Shown here in pieces: positions 14,925-23,157 of a stretch of 64,000 nucleotides of DNA (positions are counted from its first letter, which is position 1; each line of letters starts with the position of its first letter). The DNA lies in contig NZ_RCYZ01000002.1 of NCBI RefSeq assembly GCF_006439025.1, forward strand, positions 753-64,752. Direction: 5' to 3'. The DNA comes from Hymenobacter nivis. GTDB lineage: Bacteria; Bacteroidota; Bacteroidia; Cytophagales; Hymenobacteraceae. Both the position numbers and the translations under genes were made by a program. Below the pieces are notes generated by a model that worked only from the letters and a program-made list of their open reading frames with translations, had not been told where the DNA came from and searched no databases.

Positions 14925-17420
14925 TTACTTGCCGGGGGCCCCTTGCACCACCAGCACCGCGCTGCCGCGCATCGGCGTGCCCTGCGCACTCAGCCCCTCG
15001 GCCACTATTTGGAACGGGCCGCTGGCGTCGGCGGTGAAGAAGGAGAGCTGGGCCTGGCCGCTGGCGTCGGTGCGCACGGCGGGGGCCCAGTAGAGGGTGG
15101 TGTAGCGCGGGTCGGGCTGCGCACTGGGGGCCTCGTAGCGCGGGGCGTAGAACTCGCGGGCGCGGTAGTAGCCCGGCACTTGGGCCGAAAGCACACCGGC
15201 GCGGGCGGCGGCAAATTGCACCTGCGGGTCCGCGTCGAGCGGCGGGGCGGCCTGGCGCGTGTAGGCGGCAATGACGCCCCCGTAGGCCTGGCTGCCGAAC
15301 ATGGCCGCCGCGCTCTGGTTCAGCACGTCGATGGTTTCAACGTCGCGCAGCGGGTACGACGCAAAAAAGTCGGCCGGCACAATGGCCCCGTCAATCAAAA
15401 ACAGCGGCTGCACCAGGCCAAACCCGCCCGTGGACTGGTCCTGCAAGGTGGCGCTTTGGCGGATGTTGATGCTTTGGCCCGACACGGCCACGCCCGCCAC
15501 GCGCCCTTGCAGGTACTGAATCAGCGTGCGGCTCTCGGCGTTTCTAGCCAAGTCGCCCACGCGCAGCACCACGGCGTTGCGGTTGGAGTAGGGGCGGGCG
15601 GCACCGTCGGCCGGGGCCCGCTGGCCGCGCACGCGCACGGCGTCCAGCGCCACCGGCTGGCCCGCGGCAATGGGCGCGCGCAGGGCCAGGGCGCGCTGCT
15701 GCTGGGCGCGGCGGGCATAGTCGGCCAGGGCCCCCGGGGGCAGCTGGGCGGCCAGCGGCGCGGTGGGCAGCGGGGCCCCGGCGGGCGGGGGGGCCAGCAG
15801 GCGCAGCGTGTAGGGCCGCTCGCCCTTGGCCACCGGCGCCCGCAGCAGCACGTGCGCCGTGTCCAGCCCGCCGAGGCCCCGGAATTGGAAGTGCCCGCTG
15901 GCATCGGTTTGCGTTTGGGCCTGGCGGGTGGGGTTGGTTTGCAGGTAGTCCACGGCGCGCGCGGCGGCCGGCTGGCCAGTGGCCGCCAGCAGCTGGCCGC
16001 GCACGCCCAGGCCCTGCTCCAGGGCAAATTCCCGGCCCGGCCGCTGCCCGGCCAGCAGCTCCTTCCACACGAAGCGCCGCCAGCCCTGCGTCAGCAGCAA
16101 GTTGTTGAGCGCTTGGCGGGTGTCGGCCGTTTGGGGCTCGCGGAAGTAGTAGCCCGGGTCTTCCACCGGGCCGGCCAGATCCGACGTTAATAGCAGGTGC
16201 GACACGATGCTGGGGCCCTCCGGCCCGGCGGGGCCCGCCGCCACGGCCACCGAAAACTCGCCCGCCACGGGCTGGCCGGCGGCGTCGGTGGCGGCCAGGC
16301 GCAGGCGCACGGCGGTGCGCGGCGCGTAGGCCGGCCGGTCGGGCGTGAGCACCAGGCGCACGCCGGGCGGGTTGGGCACCAGCACCAGCCGCTCGCACTG
16401 GGCCGTGCCCTGCGCATCGAACAAGGTGATGTGCGCCAGGCCGGGGGCAAATTTGGCCTTGGGCAGCTTGGCCACCACCGGTGCCGCACCGCCCACCGGG
16501 GCCTGGGCGGCGTAGGCCACGTGGCCGCGCACCTGCGCCAGCAGCAGCGCGGGGCCCCCAGCGTCCTCGCCGGCCGCCAGCCGCCGCCGGATGACGACCA
16601 CAAAATCGTCGGCCGTTTCGCTCACCCCAATGGCGTAGCCCGTGGGCTGGCTGGCCGGCAGCGGGTACTCGGCTTGGCCGCCGCCCGGCAGCGCCACCAC
16701 CGCCCGGTAGCGCTGCCCCGGCGCGGGCGCGAAATGAAAAGCGCCCATGCCCAGGTGCCGGCTGCCGAAGCTGGCCACCGGCCGGCCCTGGCCGTCGCGC
16801 ACGGTGCCCTGCACGGCCACGCCGCGCCCGCGCCCGTCCACGGCCCGGAAGCCCACCTCGCTCGCCAGCCCGTCCACCAGGTTGCCGCCTTCGGGGAAAA
16901 ACTGCACGTCAATTTTGGGCCCCGGGGCCCCCGCGTCGGCCGCTGGGGCCCCCGCGGTGGTGGTCACGACCAGCGGGCGGGCGAAGAAAAAGGCCGCGCC
17001 GGCGTTGCGCATCCAGCTGGTGTAGGCCCGCAGCTGGTAGGTGCCGGCGGGCAGCGTGTCGGGTAGGGCGAGGTCGCCGGGGGCCAGGCCGCCGCGCAGG
17101 CGCAGGGTGCGCTTGGCCACCAGGCCGCCCCGGGCCGACAACAGGTCCACGTACAGCACCTTGCTGAGCGTGTCGGGGCGGTGCGAATCGGCCTCGGCCA
17201 GGTAGGCCTTGAACCACACGGTTTCGCCGGCGGCGTAGAACGGGCGGTCGAGGTGCAGGTAAGCTTTTTCGGGCAGCGACGTGCCGTAGAACTCGGCCAG
17301 GCTTTTGACGATGTGCGGGAACGACGCGTCGGCGGCGGGGAGCTGAAACGCGGCGGCTGCCAGCGCGCCAGCGGCGGCCACGGCCCCGGCGAGCCGGCGG
17401 CGAAAAGTTGACGGGAACAT
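14925..17420 (-). CDS. secreted MG2-like protein with C-terminal TonB-plug-like domain
   Basis: 831 residues with a signal peptide (about 1-32). The N-terminal part has EKAYLHLDRPFYAAGETVWFKAYL (about 50-73), the start of a macroglobulin-like MG2 beta domain also found in large Bacteroidota surface proteins. Central beta-sandwich repeats follow (VRLVLTPDRPAYAPRTAVRL is typical). Residues about 650-760 resemble a TonB-receptor plug (LIQYLQGRVAGVAVSG, PLFLIDGAIVP, VETIDVLNQSAAAMFGSQAYGGV) but no barrel follows; the end is another beta domain. Plug-without-barrel proteins of this kind are common in the phylum and their role is unknown. The minus-strand sequence TACCTTTA near 17440-17447 may be its -7 box. 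The gene is divergent from the carboxypeptidase-like protein at 17565. Confidence 0.82.
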   Translation of the reverse strand: MFPSTFRRRLAGAVAAAGALAAAAFQLPAADASFPHIVKSLAEFYGTSLPEKAYLHLDRPFYAAGETVWFKAYLAEADSHRPDTLSKVLYVDLLSARGGLVAKRTLRLRGGLAPGDLALPDTLPAGTYQLRAYTSWMRNAGAAFFFARPLVVTTTAGAPAADAGAPGPKIDVQFFPEGGNLVDGLASEVGFRAVDGRGRGVAVQGTVRDGQGRPVASFGSRHLGMGAFHFAPAPGQRYRAVVALPGGGQAEYPLPASQPTGYAIGVSETADDFVVVIRRRLAAGEDAGGPALLLAQVRGHVAYAAQAPVGGAAPVVAKLPKAKFAPGLAHITLFDAQGTAQCERLVLVPNPPGVRLVLTPDRPAYAPRTAVRLRLAATDAAGQPVAGEFSVAVAAGPAGPEGPSIVSHLLLTSDLAGPVEDPGYYFREPQTADTRQALNNLLLTQGWRRFVWKELLAGQRPGREFALEQGLGVRGQLLAATGQPAAARAVDYLQTNPTRQAQTQTDASGHFQFRGLGGLDTAHVLLRAPVAKGERPYTLRLLAPPPAGAPLPTAPLAAQLPPGALADYARRAQQQRALALRAPIAAGQPVALDAVRVRGQRAPADGAARPYSNRNAVVLRVGDLARNAESRTLIQYLQGRVAGVAVSGQSINIRQSATLQDQSTGGFGLVQPLFLIDGAIVPADFFASYPLRDVETIDVLNQSAAAMFGSQAYGGVIAAYTRQAAPPLDADPQVQFAAARAGVLSAQVPGYYRAREFYAPRYEAPSAQPDPRYTTLYWAPAVRTDASGQAQLSFFTADASGPFQIVAEGLSAQGTPMRGSAVLVVQGAPGK

Positions 17421-17564
17421 GACGGAAGCGGGTGAGGCTTAAAGGTAAACGCGGCCGCCAATTTGCCCGCCGCTACCCGCCCCGGGGCCCCCGCCGGCGC
17501 CGGCAGCCCTGCGGAAATGTTGTAAACTGCATGCGCATTTACTGCCCATCCGCCCGCCTTGTCC

Positions 17565-18806
17565 ATGCGCCTCTTTACCGTTGCCCTCTTGCTGCTGGCC
17601 GCCGCGCTGGGGGCCCTGCCCGCCCGGGCCCAGCTGGTGCTGGACGGTCAGGTGCGCGACGCCCGCACCCAGCGCCCGCTGGCCTACGCCAGCGTATTCC
17701 TGGCCAACACCACCTTCGGCACCACCACCGACTCGACGGGCCGCTTCGCGCTGGCCGGCGTGCCGGGCGGGCACTACGAGGTCATGGTGTCGTACGTGGG
17801 CTACCAGCTCTACCAAAAAACCGTGGACTTGCAGCAGTCCCTCACACTGGCGGCCAACGTGCTGCCGGCCACCACGCAGCTCGACGAAGTGGTGGTGCAC
17901 GCCACCAAAAACCGCCCCGCCGACTACCAGCGCTTCCTCCAGCAGTTCTTGGGCCGCAGCGCCTTTTCGCGGCAGTGCCGCATCGAAAACCCGCAGGACC
18001 TGGTGGTGTACTACGACGAGCAGCGGCGCGAGCTGACGGCGGCTGCGCCCCGCGGCGTGCGCGTCGTCAACCAGGCGCTGGGCTACCGCATCACGTACCA
18101 CAACTTCGATTTCAAAATCCTCTACAACGCCAGCCGCTGCGTGTTTGTGGCCGCGCCCGCGTTTGAGGCCCTGCCCACTGCCGACGCCAAAAAGCGCCGC
18201 CGCTGGGACGAAAACCGCCGCAAAGCCTACGCCGGCTCGCTGCCGCACTTCCTGCGCAGCGTGCGCGAGGGCCACTTGGCAGAAGAAGGCTTCCTGGTGC
18301 AGGCAATGGTCGTGGAGCCCAAGTCGGCGCAGGCGCAGGAGCACGTGGCCGCGGCCGGCGACTCGCTTGCGGCGGTATTTGTGCCCGAGCCGGGCCTGCT
18401 GGCGCGCGTGTACAAGGCCCCGCTGGCCGCGGCGCAGCTGTGCGCGTCGGCCGCGCCCGGGGCCCCCAGCGGCCGGCTCCAGTTTGCCGATGCCGTGCAG
18501 GTGACGTACCAGGGCGAGCAGCCCGACGCCCTGTACGCGACCGATGTGGCGGTGGCCCGCCGCAACAGCCAGCTGGACGCCGCTGGGGCCCGCTGGCAGG
18601 GCGCCAAAAACGAAACGGCCCTGGGCCGGGCCCCCTACGACCCCATCCTGGAAGTGTCGGAGCTGCGGCTGCTGGGGCCCCCGGCGCTCATCCTGCCCAA
18701 CGGCTACCTTGCCAACCCGCTGAGCGTGAAGGTGGACGGCTACTGGAGCTTCGAAAAAGTAGGCGAAAACCTGCCCCTCGACTACGCGCCCAATCTGGTG
18801 AAGTGA
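17565..18806 (+). CDS. secreted protein with N-terminal carboxypeptidase-regulatory-like domain
   Basis: 413 residues from the ATG at 17565 (a TTG two codons earlier is less likely). Signal peptide 1-23 (ALPARAQ). Residues 24-105 form a carboxypeptidase-D regulatory-like beta domain: LDGQVRDARTQRPLAYASVF, DSTGRFALAGVPGG, SYVGYQ. The strand QLDEVVVHATK at about 108-118 resembles the TonB-box region of SusC-like receptors. The remaining 290 residues are a domain I cannot name, found in stand-alone Bacteroidota proteins of similar architecture. It probably sits in the periplasm or at the outer membrane. The next gene converges on it with an 18-base gap. Confidence 0.8.
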   Translation: MRLFTVALLLLAAALGALPARAQLVLDGQVRDARTQRPLAYASVFLANTTFGTTTDSTGRFALAGVPGGHYEVMVSYVGYQLYQKTVDLQQSLTLAANVLPATTQLDEVVVHATKNRPADYQRFLQQFLGRSAFSRQCRIENPQDLVVYYDEQRRELTAAAPRGVRVVNQALGYRITYHNFDFKILYNASRCVFVAAPAFEALPTADAKKRRRWDENRRKAYAGSLPHFLRSVREGHLAEEGFLVQAMVVEPKSAQAQEHVAAAGDSLAAVFVPEPGLLARVYKAPLAAAQLCASAAPGAPSGRLQFADAVQVTYQGEQPDALYATDVAVARRNSQLDAAGARWQGAKNETALGRAPYDPILEVSELRLLGPPALILPNGYLANPLSVKVDGYWSFEKVGENLPLDYAPNLVK

Positions 18807-18824
18807 GCCGGGGCCCCGGGGCCC

Positions 18825-19844
18825 CTAATCCACCGCCGCGTCCTGGGCCTCGCCCTCGTACTCGTCGAGCAAGAACTCGCGCATGCGGTTGACGTGGCCC
18901 TTGAGGTCGGCGAGGCGCTCGGTGTGGCGGGCGGTGCCGTGGGCCGCGTCGCCGCGGGCGGCTAGGCTGGCGAGCAGGTTTTTGCGCTCCTCCATCATGC
19001 GCAGGGCTACCCACAGGGTTTCCTCCATTTTGCGCTGCGAGCCCTCCAGCATAGAGGCTGCGGTGTAGGCGTGGCCGGTGTGGCAGCGGAAGCGCAGCAC
19101 CTCGCCGTGGTTCACTTCCCAGAGGTTGCCGCCGCAGTCGGGGCAGGTGAAGGGCACCAGGCTGCCCAGCTGCTCCACCTGTTCGGCCGAGCCCACCACG
19201 CGCTCGGCAATGGCGGCCTCGAGCTGCAAGTCGGCCGGCACGTCGAGGGGGTTGGCGGGGCCCCCCGGGTGGGTGGGGCCCACCAGCCCCACCAGCACGG
19301 CCCCCATCGCGGCCACGGGCAGCACGTGGTCCACGGCCACGTTGCGCAGGGCGCTTTCGGGCATGCTCGGGAACTCGGCCTCGGCGGGGTCCTGCACCAT
19401 GGCCACGCCCCCGCAGCGCTTAACGAACTCGAGCCCGGCGGTGCCGTCGTGCAGCATGCCGGTGAGCACCACGCCCACCACGTGCGAGTCGAAGGCCACG
19501 GCCGCCGCCCGGAACAGGGTATCGGCCGAGGGGCGGTAGCCGTTCTCGAAGGGGCCCTTAGTTACCAGCACGCGGTCCTGCTTCACCAGCAAGTGGCGGT
19601 CGGGCGGGGCCAGGTACAGGTGGCCGGCCAGCAGCGGGGCCCCGTGGCCGGCCACTTGGCAGCGCAGGGCGGTGTGGGCAGCCAGGCGCACCACCAGGCC
19701 CTCCGAATCGGCGTCGGGGGCCAGGTGCTGCACCACCAGCACGGCGGCGGGCAGGGTGGCGGGCAGCTGGGCCACGAGCTGCAAAAGGGCGGGCATGCCG
19801 CCGGCCGAAGTGCCGACGACGATGAGGTGAGTAGGAGCGGCCAC
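18825..19844 (-). CDS. CheB-type methylesterase with C-terminal zinc ribbon
   Basis: 339 residues from a GTG at 19844. The catalytic triad of CheB is present: S13 in VVGTSAGG, H40 in VVQHLAPDADS and D133 in GMLHDGTAG. There is no receiver domain. A C-terminal extension carries a zinc-ribbon pattern (CPDCGGNLWEV at about 234, RFRCHTGHAY at about 251) followed by a helical tail. CheB removes methyl groups from chemoreceptor glutamates, but no receptor or flagellar gene is nearby, so the target is unknown. An ATG at 19973 in frame would add 43 residues of atypical composition; I prefer the GTG because the family starts just before the first strand and the divergent spacer holds a + strand promoter box at 19881. 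Confidence 0.85.
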   Translation of the reverse strand: MAAPTHLIVVGTSAGGMPALLQLVAQLPATLPAAVLVVQHLAPDADSEGLVVRLAAHTALRCQVAGHGAPLLAGHLYLAPPDRHLLVKQDRVLVTKGPFENGYRPSADTLFRAAAVAFDSHVVGVVLTGMLHDGTAGLEFVKRCGGVAMVQDPAEAEFPSMPESALRNVAVDHVLPVAAMGAVLVGLVGPTHPGGPANPLDVPADLQLEAAIAERVVGSAEQVEQLGSLVPFTCPDCGGNLWEVNHGEVLRFRCHTGHAYTAASMLEGSQRKMEETLWVALRMMEERKNLLASLAARGDAAHGTARHTERLADLKGHVNRMREFLLDEYEGEAQDAAVD

Positions 19845-19880
19845 GGGGCGGGAAGAAAATAAAGGGCGCCAACAGGCGCC

Positions 19881-19888
19881 TACCTTTG
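19881..19888 (+). promoter_or_regulatory. -7 promoter box TACCTTTG
   Basis: Exact TAnnTTTG match on the plus strand, 158 bases before the CheB-CheR gene at 20047. It is directly preceded by GGCGCC-AACA-GGCGCC at 19865-19880, a short dyad that could bind a regulator. Confidence 0.4.
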
Positions 19889-20046
19889 GGTGTACGGCCA
19901 GCCGGGTGGCGTGGTAGCTGCCGCGGGCAGTATTGGTAATATATACGCACTTTGGCAGGACGTTTCTAAGCATCCCCTGCGGAATGTACTTAGTGTGGAC
20001 GCCCGGTGGTAAGTTATTGCCCCAAAAGAAACCTGTGTTTGATTAG

Positions 20047-23000
20047 ATGAAACAACCCGTGCCCCCGGCCGACGCGCCGCCCACCCCGCCCAACCCCGCC
20101 AGCGGGCCCGCTGCGGCGCCCGCCGGGGGCCCCCGGGCCCGGGCCGGGGCCAACAAGTTTCCGGTGGTGGCGCTGTGCGGCTCGGCGGGCTCGCTGGAGG
20201 CGTTTGAAGAATTCTTCGGGGCCCTGCCCGAGCGCAGCGGGCTGGCGTTTGTCGTCGTCACGCACTTGGGGCCCACCCCCTACAGCCAGCTGCCGCAGGT
20301 GCTGCAAAACTTCACGCCGCTGCCCGTGGTGGAGGCCACCGACGGCCTGCGCGTGCGCCCCAACCACGTGTACGTCATCCCGCCCGACGCCGACCTGAGC
20401 CTGCTGCACGGCTGCCTGTTTTTGCTGCGCCCCACCCAGCCGCCGGGCCACCGCCTGCCCATCAATTTCTTTCTGGAAAGCCTGGCCAAGGACGCGGGGC
20501 CCTGGGCCGCGTGCATCATCTTTTCGGGCCTGGGGGCCGACGGCAGCGCGGGCCTGAAGGCGGTGATGGAGAACTTCGGGATGGTGGTGGCCCAGGACCC
20601 CGCCACGGCCGCCTTCGACGCCATGCCGCGGGCGGCGCTGGCCACCGAGTTCGTCGATTTTGCCCTCGCCCCCGCCCAAATGCCCACCGAGCTGCTGGCC
20701 TACGCCGCCCGCCTGCAAGCGTCGGGCGGGCCCGGGCCGCGCCTGCCGCTAACCACCGCCGCCGCCGCGGCCCAGCCGGCCCACGCGCTGCAAAAAATAT
20801 TTGTGCTCATCCGCCAGCGCACGGGGCACGACTTCAGCTTTTACAAGCGCAACACGATGTTTCGGCGCATCGAGCGGCGTATGAACGCCCACCAGATCAA
20901 GGAGTTTGCCGACTACGTGCGCTACTTGCAGCACAACCCCGCCGAGGTAGAGCAGCTGTTTCGGGAGCTGCTGATCGGGGTGACGAAGTTCTTCCGCGAC
21001 CCGGCGGCCTTCCAGAGCCTGCAAGCGCACTTGCAGCCGCTGGTGCTGGCCAAGGAGCCGCGCAGCACCGTGCGCGTGTGGGCCCCGGGCTGCTCCACGG
21101 GCGAGGAGGTGTACTCGCTGGCCATGCTGCTGCTCGAATGCCTCGACGCCGTGGGCCACAGCCGGGGCCTCAAGCTCCAGCTTTTCGCCACCGACATTGC
21201 CCCCGACGCCATCGACTTTGCCCGCGCCGGGCGCTACCCGGCCACCATTGCCGCCGACGTGCCGCCCGAGCGCCTGGCCCGCTTCTTCAACCTGGAGGAC
21301 GGCCACTACCAGATCCGCAAGGAGGTGCGCGACACGGTGGTATTTGCCCTGCACGACGTGAACAAGGACGCGCCCTTCACCAAGCTCGACCTGCTGTGCT
21401 GCCGCAACCTGCTGATTTACCTGAGCGCGGAATTGCAGAGAAACCTGCTGCCCGTGTTCCACTACGCCCTGCGGCCGGGCGGCATTCTGTTTTTGGGCCC
21501 CAGCGAAAACCTGACCGGCTTCCAGGACCTGTTTCAGCCCCTGGACGGCAAGTGGAAGATTTCGCGGCGCCTCGAAACCACCGCCCTGCCCACCCGGCTG
21601 CTCAATTTTCCGTTCTCCCTGTCGCCCCGGCCGCCGGCGGCGGCCCACCCCGCCACCATGCCATCTGCCGCCGCCGCCGCCCGCCCAGGCGGGCCCTTTG
21701 CCGCCCTGGTGCAAAAAAACCTGCTCACCGCCTACACCCCGCCGGCGGTGGTGATTACGCCCAAGGGCGAAATCCTGTACGTGAACGGCCGCACCGGCAA
21801 GTACCTGGAGCCAGCCCCCGGCGTGGGCACCCTCAACCTGTTTGAAATGGCCCGCGACGAGTTGCGGGTGGAACTCAGCGGGGCCGTGCACCAGGCCCTG
21901 CAAACCCAGAAGGACGTGACCGTGGCCCGGGCGCGGGTGGCCACCGCCACCGGGCCGCAGCTCGTGCGCCTCTCGGTGCGGCACCTCGAGGGCCCCGAGG
22001 CCCTGGCCGGCCTGCTGCTGGTGGCCTTTGAAGACCAGCCCACCCCGCGCCGCGGCCGCCGGGCCAAGGGCGAGGGCCCCGACGAGGGCCCCGCCGCAGC
22101 CGCCAGCCGCGACGCCGCCGCCGCCCTCGACCAGGAGCTGCAATACACCAAGCGCCGCCTCCAAACCACGGTGGAGGAGATGGAAAGCAGCCTCGAAGAG
22201 CTCAAAAGCGCCAACGAGGAGCTGCAAAGCGCCAACGAGGAGCTGCAAAGCACCAACGAGGAGGCCATGACCAACAAGGAGGAAATGCAGAGCCTGAACG
22301 AGGAGCTGATGACGCTCAACATGCAGTACCTGGCCAAAACGGAGGAGTTTTCGCAAACGGCCAGTGACATGAAAAACCTGCTCGACGCCACCGAAATCGC
22401 CATCATCTTTCTGGATAATAACCTGACGATAAAGCGGTTTACGCCGCACGTGCGCGACATTATTAACCTGCTGCCCAGCGACGTGGGCCGGCCCCTGGCC
22501 CACTTCGCTTCCAACCTGCGCTACGAGCACCTGCTGCGCGACGCCCAGCAGGTGCTCGACCGCCTCACCAGCGTGGAGGCCAACATCCAAACCACCGGGG
22601 GCGCGTGGTACACGATGCGCATTTTGCCCTACCGCTCCATCGACAACTACATCAACGGGGCCGTGCTCACCTTCACCGACGTGACGGCCCTCAAGCAGCT
22701 CGAAGCCCAGCTCCAGGAAACCGCCCGCTTCGCCGACAGCCTCCAGGAGGCCGTGCCCCAGCCCTCGGTGGTCCTCGACGCGCAGCTGTGCGTGCGCCTG
22801 GCCAACAACGCCTTTGCCGAGGCCTTTGGCCTGGTGGCCGCCGACGTGCGCGGCCAGCCCCTGGCGGCCCTCAGCGGCGGGGCCTGGAACCAGCCGGCCC
22901 TGAGGGCCCAGCTGGCCCAGCTGCTCGACCTGGCCCACCCCCACGACCAGTTCGATGGCCTGGCGCTGACGGCCAATTTTGCCGGCCTGGGGCCCCGGCG

Positions 23001-23091
23001 CGTGGTGCTGTACGGCCGCCGCCTGCTGCGCCAGGGCCAGCCCACCGGCCAGGTGCTGCTGGGCGTGGAAGTGCCGTCCCCGCCGGCCTAG
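20047..23091 (+). CDS. CheB-CheR-coiled coil-PAS fusion protein
   Basis: 1014 residues in four parts. Residues 36-215: CheB methylesterase with the triad S46 (CGSAGS), H73 (VTHLGP) and D165 (GLGADGSAG). Residues 245-515: CheR methyltransferase, including the SAM site APGCSTGEEVYSLAMLL at 346-362, DIAPDAIDFAR, and the FTKLDLLCCRNLLIYL motif. Residues about 695-770: a strong coiled coil with heptads of the LKSANEELQSANEELQ type. Residues 770-1014: two PAS domains. There is no kinase domain; the next gene supplies one. Such fusions are thought to couple receptor-style methylation to a histidine kinase. The first 35 residues are Pro/Ala-rich. The start ATG is 7 codons before the DAPPTPP tract and has no good alternative. 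Confidence 0.93.
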   Translation: MKQPVPPADAPPTPPNPASGPAAAPAGGPRARAGANKFPVVALCGSAGSLEAFEEFFGALPERSGLAFVVVTHLGPTPYSQLPQVLQNFTPLPVVEATDGLRVRPNHVYVIPPDADLSLLHGCLFLLRPTQPPGHRLPINFFLESLAKDAGPWAACIIFSGLGADGSAGLKAVMENFGMVVAQDPATAAFDAMPRAALATEFVDFALAPAQMPTELLAYAARLQASGGPGPRLPLTTAAAAAQPAHALQKIFVLIRQRTGHDFSFYKRNTMFRRIERRMNAHQIKEFADYVRYLQHNPAEVEQLFRELLIGVTKFFRDPAAFQSLQAHLQPLVLAKEPRSTVRVWAPGCSTGEEVYSLAMLLLECLDAVGHSRGLKLQLFATDIAPDAIDFARAGRYPATIAADVPPERLARFFNLEDGHYQIRKEVRDTVVFALHDVNKDAPFTKLDLLCCRNLLIYLSAELQRNLLPVFHYALRPGGILFLGPSENLTGFQDLFQPLDGKWKISRRLETTALPTRLLNFPFSLSPRPPAAAHPATMPSAAAAARPGGPFAALVQKNLLTAYTPPAVVITPKGEILYVNGRTGKYLEPAPGVGTLNLFEMARDELRVELSGAVHQALQTQKDVTVARARVATATGPQLVRLSVRHLEGPEALAGLLLVAFEDQPTPRRGRRAKGEGPDEGPAAAASRDAAAALDQELQYTKRRLQTTVEEMESSLEELKSANEELQSANEELQSTNEEAMTNKEEMQSLNEELMTLNMQYLAKTEEFSQTASDMKNLLDATEIAIIFLDNNLTIKRFTPHVRDIINLLPSDVGRPLAHFASNLRYEHLLRDAQQVLDRLTSVEANIQTTGGAWYTMRILPYRSIDNYINGAVLTFTDVTALKQLEAQLQETARFADSLQEAVPQPSVVLDAQLCVRLANNAFAEAFGLVAADVRGQPLAALSGGAWNQPALRAQLAQLLDLAHPHDQFDGLALTANFAGLGPRRVVLYGRRLLRQGQPTGQVLLGVEVPSPPA

Positions 23092-23113
23092 TGGTCGGGG
23101 GGCCACCGGGTGC

Positions 23114-23121
23114 TACCTTGG
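23114..23121 (+). promoter_or_regulatory. weak -7 box TACCTTGG
   Basis: One-mismatch variant of TAnnTTTG, 36 bases before the histidine kinase ATG at 23158. It may give the kinase its own promoter beside read-through from the CheB-CheR gene. Confidence 0.28.
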
Positions 23122-23157
23122 GGCGCGGGGCCTCTTGGCAGCGCCCCGCGCCCGCCC

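Noticed and set aside
18825-19973. Longer CheB start at ATG 19973
   Set aside because: The additional 43 residues have no CheB similarity and would cover the divergent promoter region. The GTG at 19844 just before the first strand is preferred, though the ATG cannot be excluded.
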